Below are positions 8,779 through 17,243 of a stretch of DNA of 35,606 nt, piece after piece. The notes under the pieces were generated by a model. The model did no database searches. It had not been told where the DNA came from and was given only the letters and a program-made list of their open reading frames with translations. Origin of the DNA: Sulfurovum sp. (GTDB taxonomy: Bacteria; Campylobacterota; Campylobacteria; Campylobacterales; Sulfurovaceae). The DNA lies in contig JALXBG010000156.1 of assembly GCA_026991605.1 (NCBI GenBank), forward strand, positions 1 to 35,606, read 5' to 3'. Numbering within the stretch: position 1 is the first letter of the stretch; every line of letters starts with the position of its first letter. A program made the translations under genes and the position numbers.

Positions 8779-10659
8779 ATGTACAATAAACAATTTTCTT
8801 ATTATTTAGATAGAGTGAGTAAATACGCAGGTTACATCGCTGCTATACTCGTAGTCATCCTCTCACTTTTGGTTGTCTACGATGCAGCAATGCGTTACTT
8901 ATTCTCAGCAGGCTCTATAGCACTGCAAGAGGTAGAGTGGCATCTATTTGATATGGTATTTTTACTTGGGCTTACCTATGCGCTAAAGCATGACAAACAT
9001 GTAAGAGTAGACATCTTCTTTGAACGGTATTCTCCAGATACACGTGCTATTGTGCAGATACTCTCTATGCTTTTATTGGTGATGCCTTTTTCTTTACTCT
9101 TTTTGAATGATGCGTTTGATATGACACTCCAAAGTTACTTGCAACATGAAGTCTCTTCTGACCCAGGAGGGCTTACAAACCGTTGGATGATAAAAGCTAT
9201 GCTTGTGGTAGCGTTTATTCTACTTATACTTCAGGCTCTTTCTGAGGTGTTAAAGGCGTACCATAAACTAGAAAATAAAATAGCACTTGTCAAAGTACTT
9301 GTGGCTGTAGCATTTGTGGGTGCTTTGGTATATCTGGCTTGGTATGAACGTATGGCATTTTGGTTTGATCCTGTGTTTCTTATGTTTGGGCTTGCTTTGG
9401 TGTTGCTCTTGTCTGGGTTTCAAGTGGCATTTGTCTTTGCTGGGGTGGCGCTGTTTTTTGCTACTATTTCTGATGAAGTAGGGTTAGGAGTATTAGAGAT
9501 GCTTCCTTACCGAACCTATGGCATCATGGGGAACGTCACACTCATGGCTGTACCACTCTTCATCTTTATGGGACTGATACTTGAAAAGTCCAAGATGGCA
9601 GAGGGATTACTGCTGAGTATGGGTAAACTCTTTGGCTCTGTACGTGGAGGACTTGCTATCTCTGTGGTACTTGTCGGGGCGATACTTGCAGCCAGTACAG
9701 GAATAGTAGGGGCATCGGTGGTGATGATGAGCCTTATAGCTTTACCACTCATGCTCAAACATGGGTATTCTCCTGCCTTGGCATCTGGGAGCATAGCAGC
9801 TTCTGGTACGCTAGGACAGCTTATCCCTCCATCCATTGTCCTCATTATTCTTGGTGACCAAATGCACCTCTCTGTGGGTGATTTGTTCCGTGCGGCGGTG
9901 GTGCCTGGATTACTCCTTATCATACTTTATATCATCTACATTTTAGTGATTGCATATTTTAACAAAGACATTGCTCCAGCCATTGTCTCAGATGAACCGT
10001 ATGGTGCAGTACTAAAGGAGGCAATCAAAGAGATTATCCCTCCTTTACTTCTCATAGCAGTAGTGCTTGGCTCTATCTTCGCAGGGATTGCCTCTCCGTC
10101 TGAGTCTGCTGCCATTGGTGTATTGGGTGCTGTAGCATTGGCTGTAAGCAAACGTACATTCTCTTACGAGATGTTACGTTACGCGAGCATAGAGACTGTC
10201 AAACTCACTTCGATGATATTTATGATACTCATCGGAGCTACGGCATTTTCACTGGTATTTAACGAACTGGGTGGGGGAGATATGGCGTTAGAGTTCTTCG
10301 CTGGAGACATGGGGGACAAATGGACTTTCATCCTCATAGCGATGCTAGTCATTTTCTTGCTAGGCTTCTTCATAGACTTCATAGAAATAGCCTTTGTGGT
10401 AGTACCCATTTTAGTGCCTATCATCGCAAGCTTCCACATAGACCCCATCTGGTTTGCCATACTCATAGCCATGAACCTACAAGCCTCATTTCTCACACCA
10501 CCCTTTGGCTTTGCTTTGTTCTACCTCAAAGGTGCTGCGGGAGATAAGGTAAGTACAGGGAGTATCTATACAGGTGTGATACCGTTTATCGGGTTGCAGT
10601 TGTTGGCGTTGTTGATTATTGTTTTGTTCCCTGATTTGATTTATTTGTTTGGGGAGTAG
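8779..10659 (+). CDS. Fused TRAP transporter permease (DctQ-DctM)
   Basis: N-terminal 4-TM DctQ part (YDAAMRYLFSAGSIALQEVEWHLFD) continuous with DctM part (GSIAASGTLGQLIPPSIVLIILGD); ATG at 8779 preferred over the ORF-track start 8743. Confidence 0.93.
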   Translation: MYNKQFSYYLDRVSKYAGYIAAILVVILSLLVVYDAAMRYLFSAGSIALQEVEWHLFDMVFLLGLTYALKHDKHVRVDIFFERYSPDTRAIVQILSMLLLVMPFSLLFLNDAFDMTLQSYLQHEVSSDPGGLTNRWMIKAMLVVAFILLILQALSEVLKAYHKLENKIALVKVLVAVAFVGALVYLAWYERMAFWFDPVFLMFGLALVLLLSGFQVAFVFAGVALFFATISDEVGLGVLEMLPYRTYGIMGNVTLMAVPLFIFMGLILEKSKMAEGLLLSMGKLFGSVRGGLAISVVLVGAILAASTGIVGASVVMMSLIALPLMLKHGYSPALASGSIAASGTLGQLIPPSIVLIILGDQMHLSVGDLFRAAVVPGLLLIILYIIYILVIAYFNKDIAPAIVSDEPYGAVLKEAIKEIIPPLLLIAVVLGSIFAGIASPSESAAIGVLGAVALAVSKRTFSYEMLRYASIETVKLTSMIFMILIGATAFSLVFNELGGGDMALEFFAGDMGDKWTFILIAMLVIFLLGFFIDFIEIAFVVVPILVPIIASFHIDPIWFAILIAMNLQASFLTPPFGFALFYLKGAAGDKVSTGSIYTGVIPFIGLQLLALLIIVLFPDLIYLFGE

Positions 10660-10662
10660 TGT

Positions 10663-11061
10663 ATGGGATTGTTTATATTTTTATTAGCTTTATATATCTT
10701 TGTTTTACCTTCTATATTTTTGTATTATGCTTATAAGCTTTGGAAAAAAGGTAAGAATAAAATGTCTATATTTCTTATAATAATTGCCTTTGCTATTGTT
10801 AGTCCTATTGTATGTGATATTGGATGTCAATATTGTGGTTTGGAAAAAGAACAAGCATATAATGATGTTCTTAAAAGTATTCAACATAGAAATTTAGATA
10901 TTAACAAAATACAATATATTGGTCATTCAGGATCTTGTAGATATGATTTTAAATATGAAGATAATAACGTTAGTATAGATTATTCTATATTGAGTACATG
11001 GTTACATGGAGTTAAAACAACATCTTATACTCAAGAAAAAAATGTAACTAATTTAAAGTAG
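10663..11061 (+). CDS. Small membrane protein, unknown function
   Basis: ORF with two N-terminal hydrophobic segments; starts 4 nt after the TRAP stop codon. Confidence 0.6.
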   Translation: MGLFIFLLALYIFVLPSIFLYYAYKLWKKGKNKMSIFLIIIAFAIVSPIVCDIGCQYCGLEKEQAYNDVLKSIQHRNLDINKIQYIGHSGSCRYDFKYEDNNVSIDYSILSTWLHGVKTTSYTQEKNVTNLK

Positions 11062-11080
11062 AATTTTTCATTTCACTTCT

Positions 11081-11426
11081 GTAGGGTGTTGTCCCATGAC
11101 AACACCAATAATTTGAACTTTTATCAATCTCAGACTTTTCGGTGTTGTGAGGGCACAACACCCTACATATTCAAAGCTTTTTAGCCCTTACGGTGAAAGT
11201 GTGATTATTTTCTTATTGCCTTATGTGGTGGGTTGAAAACGCCACCCTACGCGATTTTATGCTGTAGCTTCAAGCTCTTTTAGTTTATTACCTAAATCTT
11301 TTATCTCGATGGCGAGTTTCTCTCTTTTCTCTAGGTAGATACCCTCTTCAAATGTATCTTCTGCATGTTCAAGTTTTTCGGCATAGCTTTTATACTCTTT
11401 TAGGAGTTTTGATTTGTTTGATTTAA
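11081..11426. repeat. Copy 1 of ~346-bp direct duplication (hairpin repeats plus truncated small minus-strand gene)
   Basis: Near-identical by eye to 12897-13241, offset ~1816 bp. Confidence 0.92.
11263..11426 (-). pseudogene. Truncated copy of the small coiled-coil gene at 13072-13269
   Basis: Matches 13078-13241 but lacks the N-terminal coding end; identity stops at gatttgtttgatttaa. Confidence 0.8.
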
Positions 11427-11572
11427 CTCGTAACTAAGCTCCAGCTTCGTTATTCCATATCGGTATCTGATTTATATATAGACCCAACTATACCGATAAA
11501 AAGTATCACAGAAGGAGCTGTGATACTAGCTCGAAGTATGTTATAATAAACAAAAAATAGAGGAGTTGACTC

Positions 11573-11866
11573 ATGCCAGATCAAAATAAAATATTGTCAA
11601 CTCTACGAGAGTATAAAAAGAAGTATGCCAAGCAGTATGGCATAGTAGAGATAGGCATTTTTGGCTCTTATGCTAGAGGTGAAGCTAAAGAAGAGAGTGA
11701 CGTAGATGTCTTTTTAAAACTCAAGCATTCAAACCTCTTTTTACTTTCACGTATACGTATTGAGATTGAAGATTTGCTAGGTGTACATACTGATGTAGTA
11801 CAGGTACGTGACAGAATGAATAGCTATCTTAAAAAACATATAGAAGAAGAGGCTATTAGTGCCTAA
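11573..11866 (+). CDS. MNT-type nucleotidyltransferase antitoxin (MntA-like)
   Basis: IGIFGSYARGEAKEESDVDVFLKL fits GSX10DXD; followed directly by a HEPN gene. Confidence 0.9.
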   Translation: MPDQNKILSTLREYKKKYAKQYGIVEIGIFGSYARGEAKEESDVDVFLKLKHSNLFLLSRIRIEIEDLLGVHTDVVQVRDRMNSYLKKHIEEEAISA

Positions 11867-12227
11867 TTCATCTTTGGTAAAAGAGATATTTTCTCAGATT
11901 AATACTGCGATAGAGACTATAAAACTTAGATTTGAACCTGTTACATGTGTGGATTATTTTTTAGATACTCCAGCAGGACAAGAGAAGCTTGATAGCTTAT
12001 GTATGTTGTTTATAGCCATAGGTGAAAGCCTTAAAAAAGTAGATAAACTTACAGATGGAAAATTACTCGTCAAATATGATACGATAGATTGGAAATCTAT
12101 CAAAGGGATGAGAGATATACTTTCTCATCACTATTTTGATATGAACGCGGAAGCTATTTATAATGTCTGTCATGATGAGTTAGATGATTTGCATCTGGTT
12201 ATTCGTGAAATTTTGAATAATTTTTAG
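11859..12227 (+). CDS. HEPN-domain toxin (HepT/DUF86-like)
   Basis: RDILSHHY fits RX4HXY; overlaps the MNT gene by 8 nt. Confidence 0.9.
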   Translation: MPNSSLVKEIFSQINTAIETIKLRFEPVTCVDYFLDTPAGQEKLDSLCMLFIAIGESLKKVDKLTDGKLLVKYDTIDWKSIKGMRDILSHHYFDMNAEAIYNVCHDELDDLHLVIREILNNF

Positions 12228-12267
12228 TGATTCTTTTGTTTTGATTTTTTTGTTTGGGGAGTAGGAG

Positions 12268-12900
12268 ATGGATAAGCGATATGAAATCTTAGATGGTTTA
12301 CCGACTTATGGTGAGATGGCTATACCGATTGTCGAAGAGGGTGAAATCTTGGCATCTGAAGGCTATGTAGTTAAATTTTATAAAGATGATGGAAGTACAT
12401 GGATTGCAAATTTTCCTCAAGGATTAAGTAGTCTTTCTTTTGTTAAAGAAATTCCTAATAGCAACACTATTTTAGTTGTAGCAGGTGGCGATGGTTTTTT
12501 AATGAATCCTAATTATTCTAAGCCTATACAAAAATTTAATTATTTTGCAGATGAAATGGTCGAAAGAGATGACGGTAGACTTATTTTGGCAAGTTTAACA
12601 GATATAATGTTGTTAGATAAAAATGCAGAAATAGAATGGGAAACGGGAAGAATTTCTTGGGATGGAATCAAAAATTTAAAGCTTGACGGAAATATTCTTA
12701 CTGGTTACGCTTATGATGTTGGTATGTATGATGAAAATAATGATGATAATGCATGGGTAAAATTTACTATAAATATAGATACTAAAAAAATTGAGGGTGG
12801 ATGTACTAATTTTGAAATAGTATCAGAAAAAAAATCTTGGTCTAGATATATTTTGGTTGGTGGTTTTATTCTCTTGTTATATTATCAATTAAGTAGGTAG
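12268..12900 (+). CDS. Protein of unknown function with C-terminal TM segment; beta-rich, propeller-like soluble part
   Basis: MDKRYEILDGLPTYGEMAIPI ... RISWDGIKNLKLDGNILTGYAYD ... YILVGGFILLLYYQ; stop codon lies in the downstream repeat. Confidence 0.65.
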   Translation: MDKRYEILDGLPTYGEMAIPIVEEGEILASEGYVVKFYKDDGSTWIANFPQGLSSLSFVKEIPNSNTILVVAGGDGFLMNPNYSKPIQKFNYFADEMVERDDGRLILASLTDIMLLDKNAEIEWETGRISWDGIKNLKLDGNILTGYAYDVGMYDENNDDNAWVKFTINIDTKKIEGGCTNFEIVSEKKSWSRYILVGGFILLLYYQLSR

Positions 12901-13241
12901 GGTGTTGTCCTACGACAACACCAATAATTTGAACTTTTATCAATCTTAGACTTTTCGGTGTTGTGAGGGCACAACACCCTACATATTTAAATCTTTTTAG
13001 CCCTTACGGCGAAAGTGTGATTGTTATATATTGCCTTATGTGGTGGGTTGAAAACGCCACCCTACACGATTTTATACTGTAGCTTCAAGCTCTCTTAGTT
13101 TGTTACCCAAATCTTTTATCTCGATGGTGAGTTTCTCTCTTTTCTCTAGGTAGATGCCCTCTTCAAATGTATCTTCTGCATGTTCAAGTTTTTGGGCATA
13201 GCTTTTATACTCTTTTAGGAGTTTTGATTTGTTTGATTTAA
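12897..13241. repeat. Copy 2 of the ~346-bp direct duplication
   Basis: See 11081-11426. Confidence 0.92.
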
Positions 13242-13269
13242 GCGTTTCAATGTTTACTTCTTCTGACAT
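13072..13269 (-). CDS. Small coiled-coil protein
   Basis: 65-aa Glu/Lys-rich ORF MSEEVNIETLKSNKSKLLKEYKSYAQKLEHAEDTFEEG...; intact copy of the duplicated gene. Confidence 0.7.
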   Translation of the reverse strand: MSEEVNIETLKSNKSKLLKEYKSYAQKLEHAEDTFEEGIYLEKREKLTIEIKDLGNKLRELEATV

Positions 13270-13314
13270 GTTTATCCTTCTATTTATTTTGTAATTATTA
13301 TATCATAAGGCATT

Positions 13315-13593
13315 TTACTGCCCCATCTTCCCCACAGCACAAGAGACAAAACTTTTGGCTGTGGTAGTAAACCCTTCTACGGTAGAGAGGTCTTCATCAC
13401 TCATCGGATAGCCTAAACTTTTGAGGGCTTGACGCAGAGCAGGGACGTTGGTGTCTTCTATCTCTAGGGTGATTTGTCGGGGTTCTACTTCTAGGTTGAC
13501 TTCTACTTCTCCAAACTCCTCTAAAAGTTTGGTTTTAAGGGTGTTGGCACAGCCTCCACATTTGACGTTAAGTACTTCGTATGTTTGCTTCAT
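13315..13593 (-). CDS. Heavy-metal-associated (HMA) domain protein
   Basis: YEVLNVKCGGCANTLKTKLLEEFGEVEVNLE; GxxCxxC-like metal site. Confidence 0.85.
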   Translation of the reverse strand: MKQTYEVLNVKCGGCANTLKTKLLEEFGEVEVNLEVEPRQITLEIEDTNVPALRQALKSLGYPMSDEDLSTVEGFTTTAKSFVSCAVGKMGQ

Positions 13594-13699
13594 TGTGTGA
13601 CCTTTTACTTGTTTTTTGTATTGTATCGTATATTAGACGTAATATTTGTGTACTAGGTATTAAAAAAGTGCTACAATGCTAGTAATAAATAAAGGATAT

Positions 13700-14653
13700 G
13701 GTATGCAAACTGTTTATGACTTAATCATTGTTGGTGGTGGTCCTGGTGGGATTGGGGCTGTGGTAGAGGCAAAAGAGCTTGGGCTTGAAAAAGTACTGCT
13801 CATAGAAAAAACAGAGAACCATTCACATACCATACGCAAGTTTTACAAAGATAAAAAGCGTGTAGACAAAGATTGGCAAGGTCAAGCTGTAGAGCTAGAA
13901 GGCAATATAGACTTCGTTGATGGTACCAAAGAGAGTACACTTAATCACTTTGATAAACTCCTTGATGATGAAGTCATAGACAGCAAGTTTAACTGTGAAG
14001 TCCAAAAAGTCACCAAAGAAGGTGATGTGTTTACTGTGGAGACGAGTGATGGTGCTTTCATGAGTAAGCATGTCATTGTCTCGATAGGGCGTATGGGAAA
14101 ACCTAACAAACCAAGCTATAAGATACCCCCATCGCTACGTTCACTAGTAGGCTATAATCTCGACAAATGTGGTAATAGTGAGAATGTACTGGTCGTAGGT
14201 GGTGGAGACTCTGCTGTGGAGTATGCTTGTGACCTTAGTGACACCAATGAAGTAACCCTAACCTACAGACGTAATGACCTTACCAGACCCAACCCTACCA
14301 ACCAAGAGATGATTTATCAGTATGTTGAAGATGATAGAGTGACACTAAAACTGGGCATTGACATAGAGAACGTAGAGAGTCTTGAGGGGCAGATACAAGT
14401 AAACTATGCAGATGGTACACATGAAGTGTATGACAGGATAGTCTATGCCATAGGTGGCACAACACCTAAAGACTTTTTAAAAGCCTGTGGATTTACGCTA
14501 GATGAACGAGGAGAGCCACTATTTGACGAGAACTATGAGAGTGAAGTCAAAGGACTCTATCTTGCAGGAGACATCGCTTTTGCTTCTGGTGGAAGCATCG
14601 CTATCGCACTGAACCATGGGTATAGAATAGTCTCACACATTTTAGGCAAATAA
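13700..14653 (+). CDS. NAD(P)/FAD-dependent oxidoreductase (thioredoxin-reductase-like)
   Basis: DLIIVGGGPGGIGAVVEAKELG; VLVVGGGDSAVEYACDLSDTNEVTLTYRR; GLYLAGDIAF; ATG at 13700 preferred over 13676. Confidence 0.9.
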   Translation, partial: GMQTVYDLIIVGGGPGGIGAVVEAKELGLEKVLLIEKTENHSHTIRKFYKDKKRVDKDWQGQAVELEGNIDFVDGTKESTLNHFDKLLDDEVIDSKFNCEVQKVTKEGDVFTVETSDGAFMSKHVIVSIGRMGKPNKPSYKIPPSLRSLVGYNLDKCGNSENVLVVGGGDSAVEYACDLSDTNEVTLTYRRNDLTRPNPTNQEMIYQYVEDDRVTLKLGIDIENVESLEGQIQVNYADGTHEVYDRIVYAIGGTTPKDFLKACGFTLDERGEPLFDENYESEVKGLYLAGDIAFASGGSIAIALNHGYRIVSHILGK

Positions 14654-14666
14654 AGGAACATTAAGT

Positions 14667-15638
14667 ATGACAGCACGAGAGGCTATAGCTTCACTTCAAA
14701 AAAAGATGAATGAATCAACGATAGGACAAGAAAAAATTGTCTCAAAACTTATTATGGGTTTGTTAGCAGATGGGAATGTACTCATCGAAGGATTGCCCGG
14801 ATTGGCTAAAACAAGGGTAGTGCACTCTATGGCAGACTTTGTGGAGTCTAAGTTTTCACGTATACAGTTTACGCCAGACTTGAAACCTTCAGATGTAATG
14901 GGTGAAGAGCGTATTTATCATGAAGATGGCAAGACGGAATACAAGTTTCACGAGGGTGCCATATTTGGAAATATCATTTTAGCAGATGAGGTCAATAGAG
15001 CCCCTGCAAAGGTGCAGTCAGCCATGCTTGAAGCGATGGAAGAAAAACAGGTGACAATAGCAGGTGAGACACATAAACTACCAGAACTTTTTATAGTGAT
15101 GGCAACACAAAACCCCATAGAACACGTAGGAACCTACCCACTTTCAGAGGCACAAAAAGACCGTTTTTTAATGCACGTACGCATCAACTATGTTGATATG
15201 GCTTCTGAGTTTAAAATGGTGAAGCTGGTATTGGATGAAAAGCGCCATAAAAAAGAGATAGGGGAGAAGATACCCCAATCCATCATCTTTGCTGCCAGAG
15301 AAGAGGTAGCAGACATTGTTGTCAGTGATGCAATGGGGCATTATATGATAGAGCTTGTATTTGCCACACGTTACCCTGTCCGTTACAGTAGACAACTAGG
15401 TGTGATGATAGATTTAGGTATCAGTCCCAGAGGTTCTTTGGCATTAACCCAGTGTGCTAAGGCTCATGCATGGATGAGGGGTAAAAAAGAAGTAGATCTT
15501 GACGATATTGAGGCTATTATTCATGATGTGTTTAGACATCGTCTTGTTATCAGCGAGCATGCCTTGATGAACAACAGAACAAATGACGAGATTATTGATA
15601 TTATTTTGGCGCAGGTACCAAAACCGAAAGGGAAATGA
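14667..15638 (+). CDS. MoxR-family AAA ATPase
   Basis: LIEGLPGLAKTRVVHSMA Walker A, IILADEVNRAPAKVQSAMLEAMEEKQVTI Walker B, VMATQNPIE sensor. Confidence 0.95.
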   Translation: MTAREAIASLQKKMNESTIGQEKIVSKLIMGLLADGNVLIEGLPGLAKTRVVHSMADFVESKFSRIQFTPDLKPSDVMGEERIYHEDGKTEYKFHEGAIFGNIILADEVNRAPAKVQSAMLEAMEEKQVTIAGETHKLPELFIVMATQNPIEHVGTYPLSEAQKDRFLMHVRINYVDMASEFKMVKLVLDEKRHKKEIGEKIPQSIIFAAREEVADIVVSDAMGHYMIELVFATRYPVRYSRQLGVMIDLGISPRGSLALTQCAKAHAWMRGKKEVDLDDIEAIIHDVFRHRLVISEHALMNNRTNDEIIDIILAQVPKPKGK

Positions 15639-15639
15639 T

Positions 15640-15861
15640 ATGAAAGATACAATCAATATAAACTTTAAACAAAGCACCATAGATGACCTTTTAGGCTTTT
15701 CTGAGATACTCAAAAAAGATGTCAATGTTATGATAGAAGAAGCCTTGGAACAATATTTTGAAAATGAACAAAAGAAGCTCTTAGAAAAAGGTATAGAAGA
15801 AGATGCCTCTATGACGAACTTGGATTATGATGAGTTTTGGGATGGGTTGGATATCGGTTAA
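15640..15861 (+). CDS. Small RHH/antitoxin-like protein
   Basis: MKDTININFKQSTIDDLLGFSEILKKDVNVMIEEALEQYFENEQ; ATG at 15640 is 2 nt after the moxR stop; the ORF-track start at 15583 lies inside moxR. Confidence 0.6.
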   Translation: MKDTININFKQSTIDDLLGFSEILKKDVNVMIEEALEQYFENEQKKLLEKGIEEDASMTNLDYDEFWDGLDIG

Positions 15862-16716
15862 ATGGAGCAACTTAGAACACAACTTTCTCATGTGCTTCAT
15901 GCAGAAATAGATGTTATTAACCTCTTTACCAAAGGGCAGATTGGGGATATTTATAAAGTTGATACTACCCATGGCTCATATATACTAAAAACCTCAGAAC
16001 CCTCAGACAGGCTTCATATAGAAGCTAATATGCTTAAAGATATTAATGAATATGAGATACCTGTACCTCATGTTTATGATGTCTCCACAACACATTTACT
16101 CATGGAGTACATAGAAACAAGTAAACAAGGCAAATGTACCCAAGAAATAGAAGCGGCAAAGATACTCTCTGCTTTACACACTGTGAGTAATGATGCCAGA
16201 ATGTATGGCTATTACTATGACACTACCATAGGCCCATTTTCACAAAAGAATGAACAAACCCAATACAATTGGACACTCTTTTTAGGACAAATGCGCATCA
16301 TGCCTATGGCACGTATATGTTATGATAAAGGTTACATTGATAAGGCATTGGTAGAGAGGTTAGAACTGTTGTGCCGTGATATGTATAAGCGTATAGATAT
16401 GGCTGAAATCAGACCAGCACTTTTACACGGAGACTTGTGGGATGGTAATATACTATTTAATATGAATGGCGCTACACTGATTGATCCTGCACTCTCTTTT
16501 GGTGATAAAGAGATGGATTTAGCCTACATACTGATGTTTGATACCTTTGGAAAAACCTTCTTTGAACACTATCAAGAGGTGCATACTTTAAGTAAAGATT
16601 TCTATGAAGTAAAAGTACCTCTGTATCAAATCTATCCTCTGCTTGTACATGTGGCACTTTATGGGGGCAGCTACATTCAACAACTAGAACACTTACTCAA
16701 AAGGTTAAAAGCATAA
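15862..16716 (+). CDS. Fructosamine kinase/APH-fold phosphotransferase
   Basis: LLHGDLWDGNILFNMNGATLIDPALSFGDKEMDLAY catalytic loop. Confidence 0.9.
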   Translation: MEQLRTQLSHVLHAEIDVINLFTKGQIGDIYKVDTTHGSYILKTSEPSDRLHIEANMLKDINEYEIPVPHVYDVSTTHLLMEYIETSKQGKCTQEIEAAKILSALHTVSNDARMYGYYYDTTIGPFSQKNEQTQYNWTLFLGQMRIMPMARICYDKGYIDKALVERLELLCRDMYKRIDMAEIRPALLHGDLWDGNILFNMNGATLIDPALSFGDKEMDLAYILMFDTFGKTFFEHYQEVHTLSKDFYEVKVPLYQIYPLLVHVALYGGSYIQQLEHLLKRLKA

Positions 16717-17207
16717 TGAAATGGAATATTAAATCTATAATAAAAGAGATAGCCATAGCGGCATTAATACTTTTTATATTTACGAATATTATAAGTTATC
16801 TAAGGAAGCCTGAAATCGCGTCTACATCACTGCCACAGCTAGAGGTAAAGCTCTTAGATGGTACTACTTACAAAACAAGAAAAGGCAAACCTCTGGTGAT
16901 ACATTTTTGGGCGACGTGGTGTCCTACTTGTAAACTTGAAGCAAGTAACATTGAGACTGTCTCTAAAGCGTATGATGTTCTGACTATCGCTGTCAATTCT
17001 GGAAGTGATGCAAAGATACAAGCCTATATGCAAGAGAGAGATTTAACATTTAGAGTTGTTAATGATGCAGAGGGTACATGGGCAAAACAATTTCATGTTG
17101 AATCCTACCCAACAACATTTATCTACGATGCCAGTGGTGAATTGAAATTTACAGACGTAGGATATACAACAACTGTAGGATTATTGGCAAGGTTAAAGCT
17201 TTTGTAA
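16716..17207 (+). CDS. Membrane-anchored TlpA-like thioredoxin/protein disulfide oxidoreductase
   Basis: N-terminal TM, FWATWCPTCKLEA CxxC, VESYPTTFIYD. Confidence 0.92.
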   Translation: MKWNIKSIIKEIAIAALILFIFTNIISYLRKPEIASTSLPQLEVKLLDGTTYKTRKGKPLVIHFWATWCPTCKLEASNIETVSKAYDVLTIAVNSGSDAKIQAYMQERDLTFRVVNDAEGTWAKQFHVESYPTTFIYDASGELKFTDVGYTTTVGLLARLKLL

Positions 17208-17243
17208 GAGATATAAAAACAGATTTTAGCTACACTGTTTTTT

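Noticed and set aside
9516-9923. Long antisense ORFs such as 9516-9923 (-), 10179-10496 (-), 18933-19295 (-) and 27988-28401 (-)
   Set aside because: They lie opposite clear coding genes, have no recognisable family features and look like shadow ORFs.
11081-13250. CRISPR array or IS element explaining the direct repeats
   Set aside because: Only two long copies, no regular spacers, no transposase and no terminal inverted repeats bounding the pair; better explained as segmental duplication.
15583-15639. Upstream extension of the small ORF before 15640
   Set aside because: Overlaps the moxR 3' end; the ATG at 15640 immediately follows the moxR stop.
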